Assembly: GCF_025642155.1 (NCBI RefSeq)
Contig: NZ_CP106798.1
Span: forward strand, 4,402,001-4,466,000
DNA length: 64,000 nt
Direction: 5' to 3'
Source: Streptomyces sp. HUAS 15-9
Lineage (GTDB): Bacteria > Actinomycetota > Actinomycetes > Streptomycetales > Streptomycetaceae
Of this stretch, positions 50,955-61,400 are shown piece by piece. The stretch's first letter is position 1. The number at the start of each line of letters is the position of its first letter. A model generated the notes under the pieces. The model did no database searches, was not told the origin of the DNA, and saw only the letters and a program-made list of their open reading frames with translations. The translations under genes were made by a program, and so were the position numbers.

Positions 50955-52559
50955 ATGACACGGTTCCTGCGGGACGCGGACCCGTCCCGGTCCGTCGGGC
51001 GTGCGGGCGCCTTGCTGTTCGCCGGGCACGTGGGGTCGCCCCCGCGGTCCGAGCCGCTGCCGTCCCCGCCGAAGGACCGGCTCCCCGACGGGTTCGCGGT
51101 CGAACTCGCCGCCGACACCCACCGCTCCCGCGACGGCCACCTGATGCTCGGCGGCTCCCCGCCGAGGCTGCTGCGTCTCGGGGCCGGTGCCGTGCGGCTG
51201 CTGGAGGACGGTGGGTTCGGGGTGGCGGACGCCGCGAGCGCCGCGCTCGCCCGCCGGCTCCTGGACGCGGGCGTCGCCCACCCCCGCCCCCCACTGCCCC
51301 CGGTCCGCGACACCACCCTGGCCATCCCGATCCGCGACCGGGCCGACCAACTCGACGCACTGCTGGCCGCCCTGCGCGCCGACCCGCCCACCTCCACCCT
51401 GCCCGTCCTGGTCGTGGACGACGGCTCCCGGGATCCGGACGCCCTCGCCCGCGTGGCCCGGCGGCACGGCGCCCGGCTGCTCGTGCACCCGCGCAACCTC
51501 GGCCCGGCCGCCGCACGCAACACCGCACTGCGCCACGCCGAGACGGCGTACGTGGCGTTCTGCGACTCCGACGTCGTACCCGAACCGGGCTGGCTCGCCC
51601 CCCTGCTGGCCCACTTCGGCGACCCGGCGGTGGCTCTCGTCGCGCCCCGGATCGTCGCCCTGCCGGTGCCCGCGCCACGCCGGCTCGACCGCTACGAGCA
51701 GGTCCGGTCGCCGCTGGACATGGGCTCGCGGGAGGGGCCGGTCGTGCCGGTGTCGATGCTCGGCTACGTCCCGAGCGCGACCATCGTGGTCCGCCGGACC
51801 GCCGTCGGCGCCGGGTTCGCCCCCGGCATGCGGGTCGGGGAGGACGTGGACCTGTGCATGCGGCTGCACGAGGCGGGCTGGCGGCTGCGCTACGTCCCCG
51901 ACGTGCGCGTGGGCCACCGGCACCGCACCGACCTGCGCCGCTGGCTCGCCCAGCGGGCCGGATACGGCACCGGTGCCGCCGACCTGGCCCTGCGCCACCC
52001 CGGCCGGGTGCCGCCGCTGTACGCCGCCCCCTGGTCGCTCGCCGCCTGCGCCCTGCTGCTGCGCGGCAGGCCGGTACCCGCGGCCGCCGCGCTGACGCTG
52101 ACCGCGCTGACCGCCGTGAAGGTGGCCCGGCGCATGCCGGACGCCGACCAGCCCGCCCGGGCCGGCGCCCTGCTGTCGCTGGCCGCGCTCGGCGGTACCG
52201 CCGAACAACTGCTGCGCTGTGCCACCCGGCACCACTGGCCCCTCGCCGTGGCAGCCGCCGCTGTCAGCCGCCGGGCACGCTACGGCCTCGCCGTCGCCGC
52301 TCTCGCCGAGGGGCTGGCCGACCACCACCGTTCCGGCTCCTCGCTGGGCCCGCTCACGCACACGGCGATCCGCCGTCTGGACGACCTGGCCTACGGCTGG
52401 GGCGTGTGGCAGGGCGCACTGCGCCGCCGTACCGCCGCGCCGCTGCTGCCCCGCATCGCCCTGCCCCTGCGCGGCAAGGCCGCGAAGCACCCCTGGGAGC
52501 CCCGCTCCCTCGCGCCAACCTCGCACCAACCCGCCACGGCCACCGTGGAGACCTGGTGA
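50955..52559 (+). CDS. mftF: Mycofactocin glycosyltransferase MftF
   Basis: Family 2 glycosyltransferase of 534 residues that adds beta-1,4-glucose units to premycofactocin. The N-terminal 110 residues are an mft-specific extension. The GT-A domain follows: LPVLVVDDGSRDPDALARVA, FCDSDVVPEPGWLAPLL (DSD), and VGEDVDLCMRLHEAGWRLRYVPDVRVGH. A hydrophobic C-terminal region suggests membrane association. The Shine-Dalgarno GGAGG (50944-50948) sits at the edge of the IS-like remnant. Confidence 0.92.
   Translation: MTRFLRDADPSRSVGRAGALLFAGHVGSPPRSEPLPSPPKDRLPDGFAVELAADTHRSRDGHLMLGGSPPRLLRLGAGAVRLLEDGGFGVADAASAALARRLLDAGVAHPRPPLPPVRDTTLAIPIRDRADQLDALLAALRADPPTSTLPVLVVDDGSRDPDALARVARRHGARLLVHPRNLGPAAARNTALRHAETAYVAFCDSDVVPEPGWLAPLLAHFGDPAVALVAPRIVALPVPAPRRLDRYEQVRSPLDMGSREGPVVPVSMLGYVPSATIVVRRTAVGAGFAPGMRVGEDVDLCMRLHEAGWRLRYVPDVRVGHRHRTDLRRWLAQRAGYGTGAADLALRHPGRVPPLYAAPWSLAACALLLRGRPVPAAAALTLTALTAVKVARRMPDADQPARAGALLSLAALGGTAEQLLRCATRHHWPLAVAAAAVSRRARYGLAVAALAEGLADHHRSGSSLGPLTHTAIRRLDDLAYGWGVWQGALRRRTAAPLLPRIALPLRGKAAKHPWEPRSLAPTSHQPATATVETW
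52515..52534 (+). promoter_or_regulatory. 11-bp-spaced direct repeats upstream of acsA
   Basis: CCAACCTCG (52515-52523) and CCAACCCGC (52526-52534), inside the mftF 3' end and about 110 bp before the acsA start. The same type of pair precedes exaC. Confidence 0.5.
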
Positions 52560-52624
52560 CGGACGGGTCACCCGGCCTCCCGCGATCCGCCCGTCACCCC
52601 ACCCGTACCCCTGGAGGAACCAGC

Positions 52625-54739
<2,115 letters not shown>

Positions 54740-54772
54740 ACCGACCTGATCACTGGAAGGCGCAACCCCCTG

Positions 54773-55333
54773 ATGCGACTCGTCCTCATCGGCCCTCCCG
54801 GAGCGGGCAAGGGCACCCAGGCCACCCTGCTCGGCCGCCGGTTCGGCATCCCGCACATCTCCACCGGCGACCTGTTCCGGGAGAACGTCAGCCACGGGAC
54901 ACCACTCGGGCAGGAGGCCCGGCGCTACCTGGACGCGGGCGAACTCGTGCCCGACCACGTCACCGGCGCGATGGTCCGCCGTCGCCTGGAGGAACCGGAC
55001 GCCCGGCGCGGCTTCCTCCTCGACGGTTTTCCCCGCACCGTCGAGCAGGCGCACGCCCTCACCACCATCCTGGCCAGGACCGGAGCGGTCCTGGACGCCG
55101 TCGTCGAGTTCGACGCCCCCGAGCACATCGTGGTGGAACGCCTGCGCGGCCGTGGCCGGTCCGACGACACCGAGGAGGTCATCCGGCACCGCCAGCAGGT
55201 CTACCGGCGGCAGACGGCACCGCTCCTCGCCCATTACACGGACATCGTGCTGACCGTGCACGCCGTCGGAACCGTCGAGGAGATCACCGACCGGGCACTG
55301 GAGGCGCTCGCGGACCTGCCCGGAGCGGCGTGA
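54773..55333 (+). CDS. adk: Adenylate kinase, second-copy type
   Basis: Converts AMP + ATP to 2 ADP. The protein has 186 residues with P-loop [35 protein letters not shown]-binding FLLDGFPRT and short LID region ([22 protein letters not shown]) lacking zinc cysteines. It lies 33 bp after acsA, the reaction of which yields AMP, so it probably serves local AMP recycling. The housekeeping adk of Streptomyces normally lies in the ribosomal-protein operon, so this should be an extra copy. Confidence 0.92.
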   Translation: MRLVLIGPPGAGKGTQATLLGRRFGIPHISTGDLFRENVSHGTPLGQEARRYLDAGELVPDHVTGAMVRRRLEEPDARRGFLLDGFPRTVEQAHALTTILARTGAVLDAVVEFDAPEHIVVERLRGRGRSDDTEEVIRHRQQVYRRQTAPLLAHYTDIVLTVHAVGTVEEITDRALEALADLPGAA

Positions 55334-55387
55334 GCGGTTCCCCTTCGTGGTGGGGTCACGGCCGCTGAGCTGGGTACGCGAAGGGTC

Positions 55388-56365
55388 ATGCGGGTGAGCG
55401 TGGTGGACGCGGGATCCAATACGGTCCGACTGGTGGTGGCCGACGCCGAGGGCGGTGTTCCGCTGCCGGTCCACACCGTCAAATGGCGACTGCGCCTGTC
55501 CGAACGGGTCGAGCCCGACGGGACGATCGGCGAGGAGGCGGTGGCGCAGCTCGTGAAGGCCGTCGCCGCGGCGGGCGGCGCGGCCGAGCAGTGGCGGGCG
55601 CCGGGCCCGTTGGCGTTCGCGACCACGGTCGTGCGCAACGCCCCCAACCGTCAGGAGGTACTGGACCGGGTGGGGTCGGAGACGGGCATCCGGATGTGCA
55701 CCCTGCCGGGGGAGACGGAGGCACGGCTGACGTTCCTGGCGGCCCGCCGCTGGATGGGCTGGCAGGCCGGCCCCCTCGCGCTCCTCGACATCGGGGGCGG
55801 CTCGCTGGAGGTGGCTTTCGGGCGCGGCCGCCTGCCCGACTTCGCCGCCTCCCTCCCGCTCGGCGCGGACCGGCTGACCCGGGAGTTCCTCGCCGCCCAG
55901 GACCCGCCCGCCCAGGCCGAGTTGAAGGCGTTACGGCGGAGGGTGCGCCATGAGCTGCGGGACGTCGCGGCGCGGGTCCGCTGGGAGGGCCCGCGCACCG
56001 CCGCCGTCACCTCCCGCACCTTCCAGCAGCTGGCCCGGCTGTGCGGTACCGCCCCCGGACGCCATGGCCCCTTCATCCAGCGCGACATGCTCCGTAGCGA
56101 CCTGCGCCAGGCCATCGGCGCGCTCGCCGCCCTCTCCGCGGCCGAACGCGCCCAGCTCCCCGGGATCTCCGCGCCCCGCGCCGCCCAGAGCCTGGCCGGA
56201 GCCCTCGTCGGGCACACCGCCATGAAACTGATGGGCCTGCACAGGGTCGCCGTCTGCCCCTGGGCCATCCGTGAGGGAGTCCTGCTCCGCTATATCGAGG
56301 ACGGCGCCGACTGGTGGGCGGACGCCACCAGCGAGATCGGCACCGATGCCGGATGTTCCACGTGA
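55388..56365 (+). CDS. Ppx/GppA-family phosphatase
   Basis: Exopolyphosphatase/guanosine-pentaphosphatase family protein of 325 residues, with the ASKHA ATPase fold: VVDAGSNTVRLVVAD at the N-terminus, LAFATTVVRNAPN, and LLDIGGGSLEVAFG. It is shorter than E. coli Ppx and lacks its C-terminal HD domain, like other actinobacterial members. Its stop codon lies inside a parS-like site. Confidence 0.85.
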   Translation: MRVSVVDAGSNTVRLVVADAEGGVPLPVHTVKWRLRLSERVEPDGTIGEEAVAQLVKAVAAAGGAAEQWRAPGPLAFATTVVRNAPNRQEVLDRVGSETGIRMCTLPGETEARLTFLAARRWMGWQAGPLALLDIGGGSLEVAFGRGRLPDFAASLPLGADRLTREFLAAQDPPAQAELKALRRRVRHELRDVAARVRWEGPRTAAVTSRTFQQLARLCGTAPGRHGPFIQRDMLRSDLRQAIGALAALSAAERAQLPGISAPRAAQSLAGALVGHTAMKLMGLHRVAVCPWAIREGVLLRYIEDGADWWADATSEIGTDAGCST

Positions 56366-56369
56366 AACA
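56354..56369. other. parS: parS-like ParB-binding site
   Basis: TGTTCCACGTGAAACA differs at one base from the bacterial parS consensus TGTTTCACGTGAAACA. It overlaps the stop codon of the Ppx gene. Streptomyces carry many parS sites around oriC; this one is about 51 kb from the dnaA-dnaN gap. Confidence 0.88.
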
Positions 56370-56444
56370 TCGCCGTGGGGCACAAGACCCTGAGGTCCTC
56401 CGCCCCACGGCGACGTTCGCGACGACAGATGTCGGCGGCGCAGC

Positions 56445-57137
56445 TCAGTGGCGGTGCTTGTCGTCCTTCGCCGCCTGCTCCTCGGCCTCCTTGGCCGCCA
56501 CCTCGGGGTCGAGACTGCCGTCCACCGACGACAGGCGGCCGGACTCGGGCACCTCCGTGGCCGCCGGTGGTTCCACCAGCCAGTCGGGGTTGGTCTGCTT
56601 GTCCCACCACTTCCAGGCGACGAAGGCACCGGCCGCCACGGTACCCAGCACGACCAGCACCTTGGCGACACGGCCGGCCTTCTCCCGCCGCTCGTGCCTG
56701 CGGACCAGTTTCTGGATCTCCTCCGGTGAGACCTGACCGCGCAGCGCGGCCAGCGCGGCGACGCCCCGCGCGGTGGCCTCGTCACGCATCGGCCCCGCCG
56801 CCGCGATGGCCTGCTCGATCCTCGGCCGCGAATAGTCGGCGGCCTGCCGGGCAGCCTTGCGGGTGAGGACGGCCGCGTCCTGCGCGGCCTGGTCAACCTT
56901 CGGCGGCACATGCGCAAGGGCCTGTTCCAGGCGCGGTGCGAGATGGGCGTCGTACTGGACGCGGGCCTGCTCGGCGGCCTGGGACACCACGGGCGCAAGC
57001 CGTACGCGCGCCTCCTGCGCGTAGTACGAGGCACGCTCCTTGGCCGTGTCGGCGTAGGGCGCCACCACTTCCGCGGCGTGCAGCACGCTGTCCTTCGCCG
57101 AGCCGGTCGCGGCGCGCACGCTGTCAATGCGGGTCAC
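56445..57137 (-). CDS. DUF5324-like Ala-rich helical membrane protein
   Basis: Protein of 230 residues. I chose GTG 57137 (MTRIDSVRAATGSAKDSVLHAAEVV), preceded by GAGGAGGAAG. Residues 1-160 are amphipathic helices rich in Ala, Gln and Arg (AEQARVQYDAHLAPRLEQALAHVPPKVDQAAQDAAVL), apolipoprotein-like. A membrane helix follows (VLVVLGTVAAGAFVAWKWW), then an acidic tail. Conserved in Streptomyces near ppi; function unknown. Confidence 0.75.
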   Translation of the reverse strand: MTRIDSVRAATGSAKDSVLHAAEVVAPYADTAKERASYYAQEARVRLAPVVSQAAEQARVQYDAHLAPRLEQALAHVPPKVDQAAQDAAVLTRKAARQAADYSRPRIEQAIAAAGPMRDEATARGVAALAALRGQVSPEEIQKLVRRHERREKAGRVAKVLVVLGTVAAGAFVAWKWWDKQTNPDWLVEPPAATEVPESGRLSSVDGSLDPEVAAKEAEEQAAKDDKHRH

Positions 57138-57470
57138 GGCTTCCTCCTCCTCGGTGGCGTACGGTATTTCGACTTTCCACACTTTTACGGATCATGCCTG
57201 TCAAGCATCTGCGCGGCACGCGAGGGAGGGCATACGGGTGCTGATGCACTCGATCAAGCGCAAGCGAGAATGAATGACGAATTCTGGACAACAGGAGCTT
57301 GTCGTCGACAATGCCACGGATCGCCGCCACGCGCTCCCGCCCAGAGGGGACTCGACCTGTTTTCCGCAAGCGATTCGTGCGGATGAGCGCGCATCGACCT
57401 CGGCCGGGCGACGCGATGGCCCGGCCGTGCAAGGATCGGGGGATCACAGGAAGACAACGGAAGGCAGATC
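57138..57470. promoter_or_regulatory. Divergent intergenic region before ppi
   Basis: About 330 bp between divergent genes; it should carry both promoters. I see no supported gene or strong repeat. Confidence 0.4.
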
Positions 57471-58004
57471 GTGGCCGAGCAGCTCTACGCCACCCTCAAG
57501 ACCAACCACGGCGACATCGAGATCCGGCTGTTCCCGAACCACGCGCCGAAGACCGTCAGGAACTTCGTCGAGCTCGCCCAGGGTGAGCGCGAGTGGACCC
57601 ACCCCGAGACCGGTGTGAAGAGCACGGACCGGCTCTACGACGGCACGGTCTTCCACCGGGTGATCAGCGGCTTCATGATCCAGGGCGGTGACCCGCTCGG
57701 CACCGGCATCGGCGGTCCCGGGTACGAGTTCGAGGACGAGTTCCACCCGGACCTCTCCTTCAACAAGCCCTATCTGCTCGCCATGGCCAACGCCGGCCCG
57801 GCCACCAACGGCTCGCAGTTCTTCATCACCGTCGGCCCGACCATCTGGCTGAACCGCAAGCACACCATCTTCGGCGAGGTCACCGACCCGGCCGGCCAGA
57901 AGGTCGTCGACGCCATCGCCAACGTGCCCACCACGCGTCCCAACGACCGGCCGGTCAACGACGTCGTCATCGAGTCGGTCGTCATCGAGAAGCGCGAGGG
58001 CTGA
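57471..58004 (+). CDS. ppiA: Peptidyl-prolyl cis-trans isomerase (cyclophilin)
   Basis: Cytosolic cyclophilin of 177 residues, GTG start. Catalytic and cyclosporin-binding residues are in FHRVISGFMIQGGDP, then MANAGPATNGSQFFITVGPTIWLNRKHTIFGEV (with Trp). No signal peptide. It lies between the DUF5324-like gene and the rhomboid gene, as in other Streptomyces. Confidence 0.95.
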   Translation: MAEQLYATLKTNHGDIEIRLFPNHAPKTVRNFVELAQGEREWTHPETGVKSTDRLYDGTVFHRVISGFMIQGGDPLGTGIGGPGYEFEDEFHPDLSFNKPYLLAMANAGPATNGSQFFITVGPTIWLNRKHTIFGEVTDPAGQKVVDAIANVPTTRPNDRPVNDVVIESVVIEKREG

Positions 58005-58007
58005 GCC

Positions 58008-58084
58008 GGGTGTCGCTCGGACCATCCCGGCCTCGCGGGGCCTGGGCGGCTCACCGGTTTCTCCCGGAGGGAACCAAACGCCCC
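58008..58084. mobile_element. Degenerate relative of the 32.6-kb MITE
   Basis: GGGTGTCGCTCGGACCATCC, then CGGCCTCGCGGGGCCTGG (58008-58045), closely follows the left end of the MITE at 32582 (GGGTGTGTCGTTTGGATCAT, then CCCGGCGTCGCGGGGTCTGG). ACCAAACGCCCC (58073-58084) resembles its right end. It is much shorter and diverged. Confidence 0.5.
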
Positions 58085-58116
58085 GCTCGTCCGTAAGGAT
58101 GAGCGGGGCGGTCTTA
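58080..58116 (+). terminator. Terminator between ppiA and rhomboid
   Basis: Stem CGCCCCGCTCGTCC / GGATGAGCGGGGCG with a short GTAA loop (one G-T pair), followed by GTCTTATT. Confidence 0.85.
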
Positions 58117-58142
58117 TTGCCCACCACGACCGAGGGGATCTC

Positions 58143-59030
58143 ATGGACCAGGCTGCAGGCAGCGCGCAGGACGCCCAGCGCGTGCCCGTGTGCTATCGGC
58201 ACCCGGACCGCGAGACCGGCGTCCACTGCACCCGATGCGAGCGTCCGATCTGCCCCGAGTGCATGGTCAGCGCGTCCGTGGGCTTCCAGTGCCCCGAATG
58301 CGTCCGCACCGGCTCGGGCACGGGGCACTCCCCGGCCGCGTCCCGGCCCCGGACGGTCGCGGGAGGCACGGTCACCGCCGACCCACGGCTGGTCACCAAG
58401 GTGCTGATCGGCCTCAATCTGGCCTTCTTCCTGGTCCAGAGTGCCGTGGGCGACAGCTTCACCGATCGCTTCGACCTGATCGGCCAGGCCTACGTCCCGC
58501 TTCTCGGCTCGGTCCAGGGCATTGCGCACGGCCAGTCGTACCGGCTGCTGACCGCGATGTTCCTGCACGGCAGCTATATCCACATCCTGTTCAACATGCT
58601 CAGCCTGTGGTGGATCGGCGGCCCCCTGGAAGCGGCCCTCGGCCGGGCCCGGTACATCGCGCTGTACTTCGTCTCGGGGCTGGCCGGCAGCGCCCTCAGC
58701 TATCTGCTGGCCGCACCCAACCAGCCCTCGCTGGGCGCCTCCGGAGCGATCTTCGGCCTCTTCGGTGCGACCGCCGTCCTGATGCGGCGGCTCAACTACG
58801 ACATGCGCCCGGTCATCGCCCTGCTGGTGATCAACCTCATCTTCACGTTCAGCTGGAGCGGCATCGCCTGGCAGGCCCACATCGGCGGCCTGGTCGCGGG
58901 CCTCGTGTGCGGCTACGCCATGGTCCACGCTCCACGTCGGCACCGGAACCTGATCCAGTACGGCGCCTGTGTGCTGTTCCTGGTCGCGGTCGTGGTCCTG
59001 ACGCTGCTCAGGACCGCACAGCTCACCTGA
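58143..59030 (+). CDS. Rhomboid-family intramembrane serine protease
   Basis: Rhomboid protease of 295 residues. The N-terminal 60 residues carry a zinc-binding B-box-like motif (CYRHPDRETGVHCTRCERPICPECM...CPEC). Six membrane helices follow. The catalytic Ser is in GASGAIFGLFG and the catalytic His in WQAHIGGLVAGLVCGY. The substrate is unknown. ATG 58143 follows GAGGGG. Confidence 0.93.
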   Translation: MDQAAGSAQDAQRVPVCYRHPDRETGVHCTRCERPICPECMVSASVGFQCPECVRTGSGTGHSPAASRPRTVAGGTVTADPRLVTKVLIGLNLAFFLVQSAVGDSFTDRFDLIGQAYVPLLGSVQGIAHGQSYRLLTAMFLHGSYIHILFNMLSLWWIGGPLEAALGRARYIALYFVSGLAGSALSYLLAAPNQPSLGASGAIFGLFGATAVLMRRLNYDMRPVIALLVINLIFTFSWSGIAWQAHIGGLVAGLVCGYAMVHAPRRHRNLIQYGACVLFLVAVVVLTLLRTAQLT

Positions 59031-59287
59031 TACCGAACCGTTGTCCACAGCGTGTGGCGGATCTTGTGCACGCTGTGCGGGAACAGCTGTGCCCCCTGTC
59101 GCTCAGGTGTGTTTTCCCAGGTCGGACAGGGGGCGAACATGTTCGCGGTCGCCGGTAGGTCAGTCACACCGGCGTCAACACTCGATGAGTTATCCACAGA
59201 TCGTCTTTCTTTTCCCCACTGTGGAAAACGCTGTGGATAACTCAGCGGACAGCTCTGGGCAGAGCTGTGTTCACCGGGACGCGGCCG
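59031..59287. promoter_or_regulatory. DnaA-box cluster between rhomboid and crgA
   Basis: Four DnaA-box-like nonamers in 200 bp: TTGTCCACA (59041-59049), TTATCCACA (59190-59198), TGTGGAAAA (59220-59228) and TGTGGATAA (59232-59240). The first and last two positions give both orientations. No gene is present. Candidate DnaA titration or regulatory site. Confidence 0.7.
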
Positions 59288-59542
59288 CTACTTCCACTGC
59301 GTGGAGACGCCGAATCCCGCCGCGATGAAGCCGAAGCCGACCACGATGTTCCAGTTGTCGAGCTTGTCGATCGGCAGCGAACCGTCGGTCACATAGAACA
59401 CGACGATCCAGGCCAGGCCGATGACGAACATCGCCAGCATGACCGGCGCGACCCAGGTGCGGCTGTTCAGCTTGATGGCCGTCGCCTGCTTCGCGGGCGG
59501 CGGCGTGTAGTCGGCCTTCTTGCGGATACGTGACTTCGGCAC
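59288..59542 (-). CDS. crgA: Cell division protein CrgA
   Basis: CrgA, 84 residues, a two-helix membrane protein that affects FtsZ ring formation and sporulation septation in Streptomyces. The GTG start gives [16 protein letters not shown]. Helices: [22 protein letters not shown] and [17 protein letters not shown], ending TQWK. It is divergent from the DUF881 gene. Confidence 0.95.
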   Translation of the reverse strand: MPKSRIRKKADYTPPPAKQATAIKLNSRTWVAPVMLAMFVIGLAWIVVFYVTDGSLPIDKLDNWNIVVGFGFIAAGFGVSTQWK

Positions 59543-59682
59543 GAGGGTCTCTCCTGTCGATGCGCTGCGTGGCCGCGCAAGTAACTGGGTCGGTCCGGGG
59601 CAGCGTACAAGGGGACTCTTAGCGCTCCCCCGGGCGTCCGTTAGCGTAGTGCTTCCGCGGCGCCGAAGGAGATAAGGGTACG

Positions 59683-60471
59683 TTGAGCAATTCTGCCGAC
59701 TCCCCCGGGACGGGATCAACGGGTTCCGACCCTGCTCCCGCATCCCGTGTCCGGCCGGTGCGGATCCTCACGGCGGCCGTGTTCGCCCTCGCCGGGCTCA
59801 TTTTCTTCACCAGCTTCGACACGGCCAAGGGCACCGACATCCGTACGGATGCCTCCATGCTGAAGCTCTCCGACCTGATCCAGGAACGAAGCCACAAGAA
59901 CAAGGGGCTGGACGAGTCCAACGCGGCCCTGCGCGACAGCGTGGAGTCCCTGGCCCGGGGCGACGACGGCGGCACGGAGGCCGAGGACCGCAAGCTCGCG
60001 GCGCTGGAGAAGAACGCGGGCACCCAGAAGCTGACCGGCAGGGCGATCACCGTCACGCTCAACGACGCCCCGCCGAACGCCACCGCCAAGCTCCCCGGCT
60101 ACCCCGAGCCACAGCCCGACTACCTGGTCATCCACCAGCAGGACCTGCAGGCGGTGGTGAACGCCCTCTGGAAGGGCGGCGCCCAGGGGATCAAGGTCAT
60201 GGACCAGCGGCTGATCTCCACCAGCGCGGTCCGCTGCGTGGGCAACACGCTGATCCTTCAGGGCCGCGTCTACTCACCGCCGTACAAGATCACCGCGGTC
60301 GGGGACCCGGACGCGCTGCAGAAGTCGCTCGCGGCGAGCCCGGCGATCCAGAACTACATGGTGTACGTGAACGTCTACGGCCTCGGCTGGAAAGTCACCG
60401 AGGACGGGGCGATGACTCTTCCCGGCTACTCGGGCACAGTGGATCTGCACTACGCGAAGCCCGTGCAGTAG
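59683..60471 (+). CDS. DUF881 membrane protein
   Basis: DUF881 protein of 262 residues, TTG start preceded by AAGGAGATAAGG. One N-terminal membrane helix ([19 protein letters not shown]), a coiled region and the family domain ([45 protein letters not shown]) face the outside. This family is related to YlxW/YlxX division-associated proteins. It is the first gene of the sortase-pabA operon. Confidence 0.85.
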   Translation: MSNSADSPGTGSTGSDPAPASRVRPVRILTAAVFALAGLIFFTSFDTAKGTDIRTDASMLKLSDLIQERSHKNKGLDESNAALRDSVESLARGDDGGTEAEDRKLAALEKNAGTQKLTGRAITVTLNDAPPNATAKLPGYPEPQPDYLVIHQQDLQAVVNALWKGGAQGIKVMDQRLISTSAVRCVGNTLILQGRVYSPPYKITAVGDPDALQKSLAASPAIQNYMVYVNVYGLGWKVTEDGAMTLPGYSGTVDLHYAKPVQ

Positions 60472-60493
60472 CCCGTCCGCCCAGGAGCCGCCG

Positions 60494-61183
60494 GTGCGCG
60501 TGATCGTCAGGTCCGTCAGCGAGCTCTGCATCACCGTCGGCGCTCTGATCGTGCTGTTCGTCGTCTATGTGCTGTTCTGGACCGGTGTGAAGGCCGACCA
60601 CGTCATGGACGACCAGATCGACCAGTTACAGCGGGAGTGGTCGAAAGGGGCGGCCGGGCACCCGGCGGCGGGCCCCGGATCCTCCTCAGGCCCGGCCGGG
60701 CCCGTGGCGTACCACTACGGCAGGCCGTTCGCGATCATGTACATCCCGCGGCTCGGTTTCACGTGGAACAAACCCGTGCTCGAGGGCACCGGCACGGATG
60801 TGCTGAAGAAGGGCCTCGCCCACTACGCCCGTACCGCCCGGCTGGGCGGGCAGGGCAACTTCGCGGTCGCCGGTCACCGGCGTACCTACGGTGATCCGTT
60901 CAAGGACTTTCCCGAGCTGCGCCCGGGGGACGCGGTCGTACTGACGGACGGGACGACCTGGTTCACGTATCGGATCGACAAAGGCCCTTACAAAACAGTT
61001 CCGACGGACGTTGAAGTGATCGACCCTGTGCCACGTAAGTCGGGGTATACGCGTCCAGGCCGCTATCTCACGCTGACCACGTGCGATCCGGAATGGGGGC
61101 ACAGTCACAGGCTGATCGTCTGGGCGCACCTGGACTCCACACAGCCTGTGGAGGCAGGCAGACCGAAGGCTCTGCGCCGTTAG
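60494..61183 (+). CDS. srtE: Class E sortase (first of three)
   Basis: Class E sortase of 229 residues, GTG start. N-terminal membrane anchor (ITVGALIVLFVVYVLFWTGV). Catalytic His in FAVAGHRRTYG, Cys in TLTTCDPEWGHSHR, with Arg after it. Class E sortases attach LAxTG proteins (for example chaplins) to the Streptomyces cell wall. A parS-like site lies inside the gene at 60755. Confidence 0.9.
   Translation: MRVIVRSVSELCITVGALIVLFVVYVLFWTGVKADHVMDDQIDQLQREWSKGAAGHPAAGPGSSSGPAGPVAYHYGRPFAIMYIPRLGFTWNKPVLEGTGTDVLKKGLAHYARTARLGGQGNFAVAGHRRTYGDPFKDFPELRPGDAVVLTDGTTWFTYRIDKGPYKTVPTDVEVIDPVPRKSGYTRPGRYLTLTTCDPEWGHSHRLIVWAHLDSTQPVEAGRPKALRR
60755..60770. other. parS: Second parS-like site
   Basis: GGTTTCACGTGGAACA matches the parS consensus at 14 of 16 positions, with the central GTTTCACGTG intact. 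It lies in the coding region of the first sortase. Confidence 0.7.
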
Positions 61184-61238
61184 TCTGGTGGCTGAACGGC
61201 GTGAGTCAGGTGCCGTGGCGCGCGACGGAAGGGACGGC

Positions 61239-61400
61239 ATGTACGGCTGGATCTGGCGGCATCTGCCGGGCAACGTGTGGGTGAGGGCGCTGATCTCACT
61301 CGTGCTGGTCCTGGCCGTGGTCTATGTCCTGTTCCAGTACGTCTTCCCGTGGGCCGAACCGCTGCTGCCCTTCAACGATGTGACGGTGGACAACCAGTGA
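61239..61400 (+). CDS. Small membrane protein between srtE and pabA
   Basis: Protein of 53 residues: MYGWIWRHLPGNVWVRALI, then a hydrophobic helix (SLVLVLAVVYVLFQYVFPW) and a short polar tail. ATG 61239 has GGAAGGGAC upstream. It is conserved in this position in Streptomyces; the stop overlaps the pabA GTG. Confidence 0.75.
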   Translation: MYGWIWRHLPGNVWVRALISLVLVLAVVYVLFQYVFPWAEPLLPFNDVTVDNQ

